Assembly (NCBI GenBank): GCA_963772645.1
Contig: CAVYYD010000004.1
Location: forward strand, 115,841 to 179,840
Direction of reading: 5' to 3'
Length of the DNA stretch: 64,000 nt
DNA from: DASSQJ01 sp963772645
GTDB lineage: Bacteria; Actinomycetota; Actinomycetes; Actinomycetales; Dermatophilaceae
The position numbers and the translations under genes were made by a program. The notes under the pieces are model-generated. The model worked only from the letters and a program-made list of their open reading frames with translations, was not told where the DNA came from and searched no databases. Shown piece by piece: positions 49,717 through 59,571 of this stretch (position 1 is the stretch's first letter; each line of letters opens with the position of its first letter).

Positions 49717-52700
49717 TCAGGCCGGCGTGAGCATCCGGCCCTCGACCCCCACCGTGCTCACGGCACCCTCGCACAGCCCGAGGAACGCGCCGAGGGCCAC
49801 GAGCTCGTCGGCGCTGCCCGGCGGGAAGTCGGTGAGCCGGCGCGAGCGGACGACGAACGCGGAGTGCTGACCTCGCGAGATCGCGACGTTGAGCCGGTGC
49901 CGGTCGAGGAGGAATCCCATGCCGCGGGAGACGTCGGCGTGGGCGGAGGCGGCCATCGTGAGGATCGCGACCGGCGCCTCCTGGCCCTGGAACTTGTCGA
50001 CGGTCCCGACCCGCACGCCGGTGAGCCCCGCCTCGTCGAGGGTGCGGCGGACCATCCCCACCTGCCCGTTGTACGGGGTGATGACGAGGATGTCCTCCAC
50101 CCCGAGCGGGCGCGGCCCCGCCGGTGCCCCGTCCTCGGCCCGCGCGCCGGGGTCGTGCCACGTCCGGCCGAGCAGGTCGAGGACGAGGTCGCGGACCGCC
50201 GCGGCCTCCTCCGGTGACCAGGTGGAGTTGTCGCGGTGCTCGACGAGCCGGACGTGGACCCCGGGCTCGACGCCGTCGAGGGTCCGCGCGAGGGTCGTGG
50301 GCTCCTCGGAGCGCAGCCGCCCGGCGTAGGCGAGTGTCGAGACCGGCGCGGTGAGGGCGGGATGCATCCGCCACGTCGTCTCGAGGAAGTAGCCGCGCTC
50401 GGCGGGGAGCAGGGCCGCCCCGTCGGTGAGCCAGCCGAGGGCGGAGGAGTCGACGGGCTCGGCGTGGGTCCCGGTGCTCACCTGGGTCAGCTGCTGGGGG
50501 TCGCCGAGGAGCAGCAGCCGCCGCGCGGCGACGGAGACCCCGAGCGTCTTGGCGAGCGAGAACTGCCCCGCCTCGTCGATGACGAGGAGGTCGAGCTGGC
50601 CGCGCCCGACCCGCCCGGTGTTCGTGAGGTCCCACGCACTGCCGCCGATGACGTACCCGCGACCGGCCGCGGCGTGCTCCGCGGCGAACGCCGCGAGGTC
50701 GTCGGCCCGGCCGAGCGCGGTCCACGCGGGCGACTCGGTGGCCTTGGGCTCCTTGGCGACCCGAGCCGGGTCGACGCCGGCGCCGACCACCGCCGTGAGG
50801 AGGTTCTCGACGGCGGCGTGGCCCTGCGAGCAGACCCCGACGCGCCAGCCCCGCTCGACGAGCCGGGCGACGACGTGGGCCCCGACGTACGTCTTGCCCG
50901 TGCCGGGAGGGCCCTGCACCGCGACGTAGGAGTCGTCCATCGCCAGGAGGGCCGCGGTGATGGCCTCGATGTGCCGCCCCGGGCCCGCGCCGACGGCCGG
51001 GAGGGCACCACCAGTGCGCAGCCGTGGTGGGCGGCGGAGCAGCACGTCGACGGCCGCGCACTCCGGAAGCGCGCCGGCCGTGCACACCGCCTCGGCGACC
51101 TCGGCGATGGCGCGGTCGATCGGGGCCGTGCTCACCGAGTCGTTCGGGACCAGGCCGACCGGTACCTCGGTGTGCCCGCCGCCGTCCCTGGGCTGGAGCT
51201 CCTCGACGAGGAGGCGCTGGTGGAGGCGGCCGTTCGCGGAGACGTGGTCCTCGGCGTCGAGGACGGCCACCGTGGCGGTGCTCCGCGCGTTGGCGTGCAG
51301 CGGCTCGGCCGCGATGCCGGCGGGGGTGGGCACCGGGTAGACGGCCGACACCTTGCTCCACGGCCCGAGGGGAATGCCCCGCATCGGCTCGCCGATGAGC
51401 CGCAGGGTGCGGCGCGGCCGCTGGCGCGGCGTCTCGCGGTGCCAGCCCTCGACGACGTCGGCGCGCTCGACGACGAAGACCCCCTCGCCACCGCGCCAGT
51501 CCTGGACCGGGACCCGCAGTCGCTCGTAGTGCTCCTGCCACCGGGGCTTGTCCTCGCGCGCGTGGAAGAGGACGGCGGCGGCGACGAGGGCGATGCCGTG
51601 CTCCTCGGGGCCCCACTGGGCGACCGGGTGCAGACTCGACGAGGGCCCGCACCGACCGCTCGAGCTCGAGGGCGGCGAGCCGGGTGTCGCTCGGACGCGG
51701 CGTCTCGACCGGGGCCGATGGCGCCACGGCCCCATCCGGCGCCCCGAGGGCCGGCTCGTCGAGGCGGGCGAGCAGCCAGTCGCGCAGGAGGTGGGTCGAG
51801 AGGCAGTCGTCGCGGTTGTAGTCGGCGATCTCACGGAGCAGGGCCGCGGCCTCGTCACAGCGGCCCTCGTTCCGGGCCGCGAGGTACTGGTGGTAGACGA
51901 CGATGCTGTCGGCACCCGCCTGGACCGCGCCCTCGCGCTGGTCCATGTAGAGCGGCTCGAGCTTCTTGATGGAGTACGAGCGCTGCGAGACGCGGACGGC
52001 GGCACGCACCACGGCGTAGAGGTCGACGAAGACGCCGTCGCGGAGCAGCTGGTCGACCTCGTCCTCGTACACCCCGTGGCGCGCCGCGAGCCGGAGCAGC
52101 GCCGACGGCTCGTACGGCGCGTAGTGGTAGACGTGCAGGTCGGGCCAGCGGCGCCGGCGCTCGGTGACGTGGTCGACGAACTCGACGAGCGCCTGACGCT
52201 CGGCCGCCCGGTCGTGCGCCCAGAACGCCCGGAACCGTGGGGTACCGGAGTCGACCTCGACCATCCCGAAGAGGTACTCCAGGCCCCACACGGGGGAGCC
52301 GCGCTCCTGCCAGAGGGGATCGCCCTCGAAGTCGAAGAAGACGTCGCCCTCGCTCGGCGGCGGCATCCGGCGGAGCGCATCGGGGTCAACCACCTCGTGG
52401 CGGACCCGGCGGTGCGGATCGGCGTCCTGCTCGAGCTGGAGCCGGGCCTGCTCGCGCAGCCGGGCCAGGGTCGCGGCCCGCACGTCGTGGACCGGTTCGT
52501 GCCGGACGGCGAGCTCGTCGATCGTCGCGACCCCGGCCTCGAGGAGCCGGCGCCGGGTCGGCCCCCTCATCCCGGCGACGAGGAGCAGGTCACGGGCCGC
52601 GACGATCTCCTCCTCGCACGTCGCGCAGCGCCCGCACGCGAGCCAGCGCTCGTCCCCCCATGCGGCGGCCCCGTCGCCGGCGAGGTGCCCGGCGAGCAGG

Positions 52701-53290
52701 GCGTCGAGGCGGCCCCGGCGGGCCCGGTACACCGGGACGATGTCGGCGAGCGGGATGTCCCGGACCTCGCCACCGCCGAGGACGAGGCGTGCGGTCGGCG
52801 CGGTCGGCACCCCGGCGCCCTGGAGCAGGGCGGCATAGGCGGCGATCTGGAGCAGCGCGGCCACGCTCCCGGACCGCGCGAGCTTGGTGTCGCTGACCAG
52901 CCACCCCTGCGGGGTCAGTTCGAGGAAGTCGGCATGGCCGACGAAGCCGTCGTCGACGAGGGTCGCCTGGTAGACGACCTCCGCCCCACCCCGGAGGGCC
53001 TCGAGGGTCCCGGCCATCGCCGCGGCCAGCCCGTCGGGGGTGTACGGCGGGCGCTCGAGCTGCACCACGCGCCCCGGATGAGCCCGGGCGAGCCGGCGCA
53101 GCTCGGCCTGCTCGTGCTCGTCGCCGAGGGCGGCGACCCGCGCGAGCATCGGGTCGTCGGGTTCCTCGGCCCGTGGGCGCAGCCCCCGGAGGACGTCGAG
53201 CTCGGCGACCAGGGCGAACTCGCAGGCGGACGCGGTGCGCAGGTCGCTCGCGCTGACCACCAGGCGCCGGTGCTCGCCGAGGAGGAACAT
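49717..53290 (-). pseudogene. TM0106-type RecB-like nuclease fused to SF1 helicase, split by one frameshift
   Basis: ATG 53290 opens a frame with a RecB/Cas4-like nuclease start (SASDLRTASACEFALVAELDVLRG), DTKLARS, a Cys cluster CGRCATCEEE, and an RNase H-like FDFEGDPLW ... DYNRDDCLST part. This frame loses sense near 51632-51640. Coding resumes one base on with LHPVAQWGPEEHG, then Walker A GPPGTGKTYVG, VIDEAGQFSLA, GDPQQLTQVS, TVDKFQGQEAPVAI and NVAISRGQ. Removing one base gives about 1190 aa, as in TM0106 family nuclease-helicases. Either it is broken or the sequence has an error. TAGGTT ends 6 nt before the ATG. Confidence 0.8.
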
Positions 53291-53381
53291 GGCTCGAACC
53301 TATGCCTCAGGTCCGACACCGGCGTTCCGACACCGCCGCGGTACGGCACGCCCGGTGCCGGCCCGGGCGGCGAGGGACAGG

Positions 53382-54950
53382 TCAGATCCAGCTGGGGAGC
53401 CACATCCGCAGGTGCCACTGCCAGTAGGGGACGGTGTCGGCCACGTAGATGGGGTGGAAGAACGCGAAGAGCGCCAGGGTGAGCAGGAGGTACCCGCCCA
53501 CGACGGACCACCGCCGGCGCCACCGGGCCGGGTCCGGCTCGCGACGCCCCAGCCACAGCCCGATGACGAAGACGACGGCCAGGACCACCCACGGCTCGAA
53601 GGCCACCGCGTAGAACGTGAAGATCGTCCGGTGCTGGTAGGCGAACCACGGCAGGTAGCCCCCGACGAGCCCGGCCGCGATCGCGCCGGCCCGCCAGTCG
53701 CGGCGGACCAGCCACCACCAGAGGACGACGAGCACGGCGAGGATGCCGAGCCACCAGACCGAGATCGTCCCCACCGGGTTGATCGCCGAGGAGCACTGGG
53801 TGGCGGCGCACCCGTCGGTGCCCCGGGCCGGGCTCTCGTAGTAGAACGAGGTCGGACGGCTCTGGAGCAGCCACGACCACGGGTTCGACTGGTAGGGGTG
53901 CGGCGTCTCGAGCGTCGTGTTGAACTGGTAGGCGTCCTGGTGGTACTTCCACCAGTTGCGCAGCACCGCGGGCAGCCACTGCGGGCCCTCCCCGGGGTGG
54001 AAGGTGTCCCAGTGCCGGTGGTAGCCGGTGTCGGAGAGGAACCAGCCGGTCCAGGACAGGGTGTACGTGACGAGCGCGGCGCCGACCATCGACAGGGCGG
54101 CGAAGGGGGCGTCGACGAGCAGCGCGCCCCGCACCCAGCGCCGCACCCCCGCGGCCCTGCGGGCCCCCATGTCCCACCACACGCTCATCAGGCCGAACGC
54201 GGCGAGGAAGAAGAGCCCCGACCACTTGGTGCCGGTGCACAGCCCGAGGGAGACGCCGGCCACCCAGCGCCACGGCCGCCAGCCGAGCCACGGGCCGCCC
54301 CCCTCGGGCCACTGCCCGCGCGGGAGGGCACCGACCGCCCGGGCGAGCACCTCGCGGCTGCGGTCGCGGTCGATGAGCAGGGCGGCGAACCCGACGAGCG
54401 CCCAGAACATGACGATGATGTCGAGGATCCCGGTGCGCGACATGACGAAGTGCGAGCCCTCGAAGGCGAGGAGGAACGCGGCCACCGTCCCGAGGGCCGT
54501 GGACCCGAACATCCGGCGGGCGACCCGGCCCACGACGAGGATCGACAGGGTGCCGAGCAGCGCCACGGAGAACCGCCAGCCCAGGCCGTTGTCCGCGCCG
54601 AAGAGCCACTCGCCGACCGCGATGACCCACTTCCCGACCGGGGGGTGGACGACGAAGTCGCCGTCGGTGCTCGAGAACACGTTGGACTGTCCGGCGACGA
54701 AGGCCCGGTCGGCGGCCGCGGCGTCCGGGTAGGAGCCGGCGACCCGCATCTCGACCCCGTAGCGCAGCATCGAGTACGCCTGCTTGACGTAGTACGTCTC
54801 GTCGAAGACGAGGGAGTGCGGCCGGTCGAGGTTCCAGAACCGCAGGACACCCCCGACGAGGGCCACGAGGCCGGGCCCGAGCCACCCCCACAGCCGGTCG
54901 GTCGGCCGGAAGCCGAGCAGCCGCCCACGCAGCTCCTCGGTCCGGGTCAC
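53382..54950 (-). CDS. pmt: Dolichyl-phosphate-mannose-protein mannosyltransferase
   Basis: A 522-aa GT-C glycosyltransferase with about 11 helices. The catalytic FDETYYVKQAYSM (Asp50-Glu51) is in the first outer loop. FSVALLGTLSILVVGRVARRMFG, FAYQHRTIFTFYAVAFEPW and a terminal YWQWHLRMWLPSW match actinobacterial Pmt (Rv1002c type). It O-mannosylates exported proteins from polyprenyl-phosphate mannose. TACGAT ends 6 nt before GTG 54950, so it is probably leaderless. It is divergent from rsmI, a pairing I recall as common in actinobacteria. Confidence 0.93.
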   Translation of the reverse strand: MTRTEELRGRLLGFRPTDRLWGWLGPGLVALVGGVLRFWNLDRPHSLVFDETYYVKQAYSMLRYGVEMRVAGSYPDAAAADRAFVAGQSNVFSSTDGDFVVHPPVGKWVIAVGEWLFGADNGLGWRFSVALLGTLSILVVGRVARRMFGSTALGTVAAFLLAFEGSHFVMSRTGILDIIVMFWALVGFAALLIDRDRSREVLARAVGALPRGQWPEGGGPWLGWRPWRWVAGVSLGLCTGTKWSGLFFLAAFGLMSVWWDMGARRAAGVRRWVRGALLVDAPFAALSMVGAALVTYTLSWTGWFLSDTGYHRHWDTFHPGEGPQWLPAVLRNWWKYHQDAYQFNTTLETPHPYQSNPWSWLLQSRPTSFYYESPARGTDGCAATQCSSAINPVGTISVWWLGILAVLVVLWWWLVRRDWRAGAIAAGLVGGYLPWFAYQHRTIFTFYAVAFEPWVVLAVVFVIGLWLGRREPDPARWRRRWSVVGGYLLLTLALFAFFHPIYVADTVPYWQWHLRMWLPSWI

Positions 54951-55013
54951 CGGGACATCGTAGGTGCGCCCTCCGGATGCCCGTCCGGGCGCCCGACGTG
55001 CGAGGATCGGGCC

Positions 55014-55850
55014 ATGAGCGGCGGCGTCCTCGTCCTGGCGGCGACCCCGATCGGGGACCCTCGGGACGCCGCGCCGCGGCTCGCCGAGGAGCTCGTCCTC
55101 GCCGACGTCGTCGCCGCGGAGGACACCCGACGGCTACGCCGGCTCTGCCAGGACCTCGGTGTCGCCCCGGCCGGTCGGGTCCTCTCCTTCCACGAGCACA
55201 ACGAGTCCGAGCGCACCGCCGAGCTCGTCGACCGGCTCCGTCAGGGCGACCGGGTGCTCGTGGTCACCGATGCCGGGATGCCGTCGGTCTCCGACCCCGG
55301 GTACCGCCTGGTGAGCGCCGCGGTCGGGATCGACGTGCGGGTCACCGGGGTGCCCGGCCCCAGCGCGGTGCTCCTCGCGCTCGTCGTCTCCGGCCTTCCG
55401 GTCGACCGGTTCTGCTTCGAGGGGTTCCTGCCCCGCAAGGAGGGCGAACGCGCCCGAGCCCTGGATGCGCTGGCCACCGAGCGCCGGACGATGGTCTTCT
55501 TCGAGGCCCCGCACCGGCTGCTGCGCACCCTGGTGGCGATGGAGCGGGCCTTCGGAGCCGACCGTCGGGCGGCGGTCTGCCGCGAGCTGACCAAGACCCA
55601 CGAGGAGGTCCGGCGCGGCGCGCTCGCCGAGCTCGTCGCCTGGGCCGACGACGGCGTGCGGGGTGAGGTGACCCTCGTGGTCGGCGGCGCCGACGGACCG
55701 GTGGCCGACGTCGGCAGCCAGCTCGAGGGCATCCTCGAACGGGTCGGCGAGGGGGAGCGGCTCAAGGACGTCTGCGCCGACGTCGCCGCGGCGACCGGGT
55801 TGTCGCGGAAGGCCCTCTACGACGCCGCGGTCGCGGCGCGGGCCCGGTGA
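55014..55850 (+). CDS. rsmI: 16S rRNA (cytidine(1402)-2'-O)-methyltransferase
   Basis: A 278-aa SAM-dependent enzyme of the tetrapyrrole-methylase fold. AATPIGDPRDAAPR, VAAEDTRRLRRL, LSFHEHNE, VTDAGMPSVSDPGYRLV, PGPSAVLLALVVSGLP, FEGFLPRKEGER and ELTKTHEEVRRG follow the family order. It methylates the ribose of C1402 in the ribosomal decoding centre. The C-terminal helix LSRKALYDAAVAA is typical. ATG 55014 lies 6 nt after GAGGAT, a weak -10 candidate, so it may be leaderless. Confidence 0.94.
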   Translation: MSGGVLVLAATPIGDPRDAAPRLAEELVLADVVAAEDTRRLRRLCQDLGVAPAGRVLSFHEHNESERTAELVDRLRQGDRVLVVTDAGMPSVSDPGYRLVSAAVGIDVRVTGVPGPSAVLLALVVSGLPVDRFCFEGFLPRKEGERARALDALATERRTMVFFEAPHRLLRTLVAMERAFGADRRAAVCRELTKTHEEVRRGALAELVAWADDGVRGEVTLVVGGADGPVADVGSQLEGILERVGEGERLKDVCADVAAATGLSRKALYDAAVAARAR

Positions 55851-55946
55851 GCCGCGGGGTACCGGCAGGTAACCGGGGGAATGTCACACCCGCACGCCCC
55901 TCGACAGGTCTCGCCGCACCTGCGGACGGGAGTTAAGGTGCCACCC

Positions 55947-56651
55947 GTGGCCACAATGACTTCCGCGCGCCCGGCGACGGGCCGCCGCACCACCATCGCC
56001 CTCAAGGTCCTCATGGCGGTGACCGGCCTGGTCTTCGTCGCGTACGTGCTGCTGCACATGTACGGGAACCTCAAGGCCCTCGCCGGCCAGGACGCGTTCA
56101 ACACCTACGCCGAGCACCTGCGCACCATCGGGGAGCCGATGCTCCCGTACGGCGGGCTGCTCTGGGTCATCCGGATCGTGCTGGTCCTCAGCCTCCTCGG
56201 CCATCTCTACGCGGCGTTCGCCCTGTGGAGCCGGGCCGGCAACGCCCGGCGCACGAAGTACGCGGCGGTGCGCACCGCGATGCGCACCGCGTGGATGCGG
56301 TGGGGCGGGGTGTTCCTCCTGCTGTTCATCGTCTGGCACCTCCTGGAGTTCACGATCCTCAAGGTGTCGGTCAACCCGGACAAGCAGGGCGTCGACGTCA
56401 CCCAGAACCCCTACCAGCTCGTGGTCTCGAGCTTCCAGGTGCCGTGGCTGACCCTGGTCTACGTCCTGGCCATGGTGGCGCTCGCCTTCCACCTCTCGCA
56501 CGGCATCTTCAGCGCCCAGCAGACCCTCGGGTGGACGATGACGCCGGCGGCCTACCGGCGGGCCAAGATGGTCGGCCACGCCCTGTCCGCGATCATCGTC
56601 CTGGGGTTCCTCATCCCCCCGCTGTCCATCCAGTTCGGCCTGATCAAGTGA
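55947..56651 (+). CDS. sdhC: Succinate dehydrogenase cytochrome b558 subunit
   Basis: A 234-aa membrane protein with five helices and no separate SdhD, as in the b558-type menaquinone reductases. VLLHMYGNLKAL, LGHLYAAFALWS, IVWHLLEFTIL and LAFHLSHGIFSAQQTLGW hold the His ligands for two hemes. It anchors the flavoprotein and iron-sulphur subunits and passes electrons to menaquinone. GTG 55947 follows AAGGTG; ATG 55956 is an alternative. sdhA starts 13 bp downstream. Confidence 0.9.
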   Translation: MATMTSARPATGRRTTIALKVLMAVTGLVFVAYVLLHMYGNLKALAGQDAFNTYAEHLRTIGEPMLPYGGLLWVIRIVLVLSLLGHLYAAFALWSRAGNARRTKYAAVRTAMRTAWMRWGGVFLLLFIVWHLLEFTILKVSVNPDKQGVDVTQNPYQLVVSSFQVPWLTLVYVLAMVALAFHLSHGIFSAQQTLGWTMTPAAYRRAKMVGHALSAIIVLGFLIPPLSIQFGLIK

Positions 56652-56664
56652 GGCGCTGACCGCC

Positions 56665-58665
56665 ATGACCGAGACAACCGTCAACGCCGGCATCCAGCAC
56701 GGCCTCTACACCGAGGGCGACCCCGTCGCCGACACCGCGGCCCCTCCCGGGCCGATCGCCGACAAGTGGACCACCCGAAAGTTCGAGGCCGCGCTCGTCA
56801 ACCCGGCAAACCGCCGCAAGCTCGACGTCATCATCGTCGGCACCGGGCTGGCCGGCGGCTCGGCCGCGGCGACCCTGGGCGAGGCCGGCTACAACGTCAA
56901 GGTCTTCTGCTTCCAGGACAGCCCCCGACGGGCCCACTCCATCGCCGCGCAGGGCGGCATCAACGCGGCGAAGAACTACAAGGAGGACGGCGACTCGGTC
57001 TACCGCCTCTTCTACGACACGGTGAAGGGCGGCGACTACCGCTCCCGGGAGAGCAACGTCTACCGCCTCGCCGAGGTCAGCGCGAACATCATCGACCAGT
57101 GCGTCGCCCAGGGCGTGCCGTTCGCGCGCGAGTACGGCGGCCTGCTCGACAACCGCTCCTTCGGCGGCGTCCAGGTCTCCCGCACCTTCTACGCGCGCGG
57201 CCAGACGGGCCAGCAGCTGCTCATCGGCGCCTACCAGGCCCTCGAGCGGCAGGTCGCCGCGGGCACGGTCACGCAGTACACCCGTCACGAGATGCTCGAG
57301 CTCGTCGTCGCCGACGGCCGGGCGCGGGGCGTGATCGTCCGCGACCTCGTCACCGGCGAGATCGAGACCCACCTCGCGGATGCCGTCGTCCTGGCCTCAG
57401 GCGGGTACGGCAACGTCTTCTACCTCTCGACGAACGCGATGGGCTCCAACGTCACGGCCACCTGGCGCGCCCACCGCAAGGGCGCCTACATGGCCAACCC
57501 GTGCTACACCCAGATCCACCCCACCTGCATCCCCGTCTCCGGCGAGCACCAGTCGAAGCTGACCCTGATGTCGGAGTCGCTGCGCAACGACGGCCGCATC
57601 TGGGTCCCCAAGGACCGCGAGGACTGCGACAAGGACCCACGGCAGATCCCCGAGGAGGACCGGGACTACTACCTCGAGCGGATCTACCCCTCGTTCGGCA
57701 ACCTCGTCCCGCGCGACATCGCCTCCCGCCAGGCCAAGTACGTCTGCGACGAGGGCCGCGGCGTGGGCCCGATGGTCGGCGACTTCCGGCGCGGGGTCTA
57801 CCTCGACTTCGCCGACGCCATCGAGCGCCTCGGCGAGTCGGCGGTCCGGGAGAAGTACGGGAACCTCTTCGACATGTACGAGCGGATCACGGGCGAGAAC
57901 CCGTACCAGGTGCCGATGCGCATCTACCCGGCCGTGCACTACGTCATGGGCGGGCTCTGGGTCGACTACGACCTGCAGTCCACGATCCCGGGCCTGTTCG
58001 TCGCCGGCGAGGCCAACTTCTCCGACCACGGCGCGAACCGGCTCGGCGCCTCCGCCCTGATGCAGGGCCTCGCCGACGGCTACTTCGTCCTCCCGAACAC
58101 CATCCGCGACTACCTGGCCAAGGGGCCGTTCGAGAAGCTCACGCAGGACCACCCGGCGGTGGCTCAGGCCCGGTCGTCGGTGGAGGAGCGCACCCAGCGC
58201 CTGCTCGCGGTCAACGGCGAGCGCAGCGTCGACTCCTTCCACAAGGAGCTCGGCCTGGTCATGTGGGAGTACTGCGGCATGGAGCGCACCGAGGAGGGCC
58301 TGCTCAAGGCGATCGACCTCATCCGCGGCCTGCGTGAGGAGTTCTGGCGCAACGTGCGGGTCCTCGGCGCCGCCGACACCCTCAACCAGAGCCTGGAGAA
58401 GGCCGGCCGGGTGGCCGACTTCCTCGAGCTCGGCGAGCTCATGTGCATCGACGCGCTGCACCGGCGCGAGTCCTGCGGCGGGCACTTCCGGGCCGAGTCG
58501 CAGACCGAGGACGGCGAGGCGCTCCGGCACGACGAGGAGTACCTCTACGTCGCCGCGTGGGAGTTCTCCGGTGGTCACGGCGACGGCGAGATGGGACGGC
58601 CGGTGCTGCACAAGGAGGACCTCGTCTACGACGCCATCGAGCTGAAGCAGCGGAGCTACAAGTAA
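56665..58665 (+). CDS. sdhA: Succinate dehydrogenase flavoprotein subunit
   Basis: A 666-aa protein. FAD-binding VIIVGTGLAGGSAAATLGEAGY near 55; His91 in RRAHSIAAQGGIN is the probable covalent FAD ligand. GGYGNVFYLSTNAMG, HPTCIP and PSFGNLVPRDIASR include active-site His and Arg residues, and GEANFSDHGANRLGASALMQGLADGYF closes the fold. It oxidises succinate to fumarate in the TCA cycle. The length and HRRESCGGHFRAESQTEDGEA near the end match the b558-type group. It is second in sdhCAB. Confidence 0.95.
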   Translation: MTETTVNAGIQHGLYTEGDPVADTAAPPGPIADKWTTRKFEAALVNPANRRKLDVIIVGTGLAGGSAAATLGEAGYNVKVFCFQDSPRRAHSIAAQGGINAAKNYKEDGDSVYRLFYDTVKGGDYRSRESNVYRLAEVSANIIDQCVAQGVPFAREYGGLLDNRSFGGVQVSRTFYARGQTGQQLLIGAYQALERQVAAGTVTQYTRHEMLELVVADGRARGVIVRDLVTGEIETHLADAVVLASGGYGNVFYLSTNAMGSNVTATWRAHRKGAYMANPCYTQIHPTCIPVSGEHQSKLTLMSESLRNDGRIWVPKDREDCDKDPRQIPEEDRDYYLERIYPSFGNLVPRDIASRQAKYVCDEGRGVGPMVGDFRRGVYLDFADAIERLGESAVREKYGNLFDMYERITGENPYQVPMRIYPAVHYVMGGLWVDYDLQSTIPGLFVAGEANFSDHGANRLGASALMQGLADGYFVLPNTIRDYLAKGPFEKLTQDHPAVAQARSSVEERTQRLLAVNGERSVDSFHKELGLVMWEYCGMERTEEGLLKAIDLIRGLREEFWRNVRVLGAADTLNQSLEKAGRVADFLELGELMCIDALHRRESCGGHFRAESQTEDGEALRHDEEYLYVAAWEFSGGHGDGEMGRPVLHKEDLVYDAIELKQRSYK

Positions 58666-58670
58666 CGCAC

Positions 58671-58728
58671 GGGGGGTCCGCCCCCCGGGGACCCCCCGAC
58701 CACCACCCCCACGGGGGCTCCGCCCCCC
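58671..58728. repeat. Two related G-rich hairpins between sdhA and sdhB
   Basis: GGGGGG-TCCG-CCCCCC (58671-58686) and ACGGGGGCTCCGCCCCCC (58711-58728) are near copies of one palindrome, each followed by a variant of GACCCCCCGA. Together they fill the 110-bp gap in an otherwise tight operon. They resemble REP-like intergenic hairpins and may partly terminate or protect the sdhCA mRNA. Confidence 0.6.
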
Positions 58729-58775
58729 TTGACCCCCCGAAGATCCCGCGGGCCACGAGACGAAGGCACTACCCA

Positions 58776-59513
58776 ATGAATCTCACTCTGAAGATCTGGC
58801 GTCAGGCCGGGCCGCGCCACCCCGGCGACCTGAAGACGTACAAGGTCACCGACATCAGCCCCGACATGAGCTTCCTCGAGATGCTCGACGTCCTCAACGA
58901 GCAGCTCAACGCCGCCGGCGAGGAGCCGATCGCCTTCGACTCGGACTGCCGTGAGGGCATCTGCGGCATGTGCGGGTTGATGATCTCCGGCCAGGCGCAC
59001 GGTCCCGAGCGGACCACGACGTGCCAGCTGCACATGCGCAGCTTCCACGACGGCGAGGTCATCACCATCGAGCCGTGGCGGGCCAACGCCTTCCCGGTCA
59101 TCAAGGACCTCGTCGTCGACCGCAGCGCCTTCGACCGGATCATCCAGGCCGGCGGGTACATCTCGGTCAACACCGGCGCAGCCCCGGACGCCCACGCGAC
59201 CCCGGTGCCGAAGCCGCACGCGGACCGCGCGTTCATGGCGGCCGAGTGCATCGGCTGCGGCGCCTGCGTCGCCGCGTGCCCGAACGCCTCGGCCATGCTC
59301 TTCATGGGCGCCAAGGTCACCCATCTCTCCGAGCTGCCGCAGGGTCAGCCGGAGCGGATGGCCCGGGTGGTCTCGATGGTCGACCAGCACGACGCCGAGG
59401 GCTTCGGCGGCTGCACCAACGTCGGCGCGTGCTCGCGGGCCTGCCCCAAGGGCATCCCGCAGGACGTCATCTCGACGCTGAACAGGGACCTGCGCAGCGC
59501 GATCCGCGCCTGA
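58776..59513 (+). CDS. sdhB: Succinate dehydrogenase iron-sulphur subunit
   Basis: A 245-aa protein. The [2Fe-2S] ligands are Cys58, Cys63, Cys66 and Cys83 (CREGICGMCG ... TTC). The second domain has C158-x2-C161-x2-C164-x3-C168 and Cys213, Cys219, Cys223 for the [4Fe-4S] and [3Fe-4S] clusters (CIGCGACVAACPN and CTNVGACSRACPKGI). It carries electrons from FAD to menaquinone. It is separated from sdhA by 110 bp of hairpins. The upstream CGAAGG is a weak ribosome site. Confidence 0.95.
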   Translation: MNLTLKIWRQAGPRHPGDLKTYKVTDISPDMSFLEMLDVLNEQLNAAGEEPIAFDSDCREGICGMCGLMISGQAHGPERTTTCQLHMRSFHDGEVITIEPWRANAFPVIKDLVVDRSAFDRIIQAGGYISVNTGAAPDAHATPVPKPHADRAFMAAECIGCGACVAACPNASAMLFMGAKVTHLSELPQGQPERMARVVSMVDQHDAEGFGGCTNVGACSRACPKGIPQDVISTLNRDLRSAIRA

Positions 59514-59571
59514 CCGTCGCGACGCCCCCAGGTTCCCCGGTGACGGCTCCTGGCGCGGTCCCGGTCGGGGC

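Noticed and set aside
49717..53290. Programmed ribosomal frameshifting as the main explanation of the split nuclease-helicase
   Set aside because: No slippery heptamer or downstream pseudoknot was apparent near 51632-51640; mutation or sequencing error is simpler.
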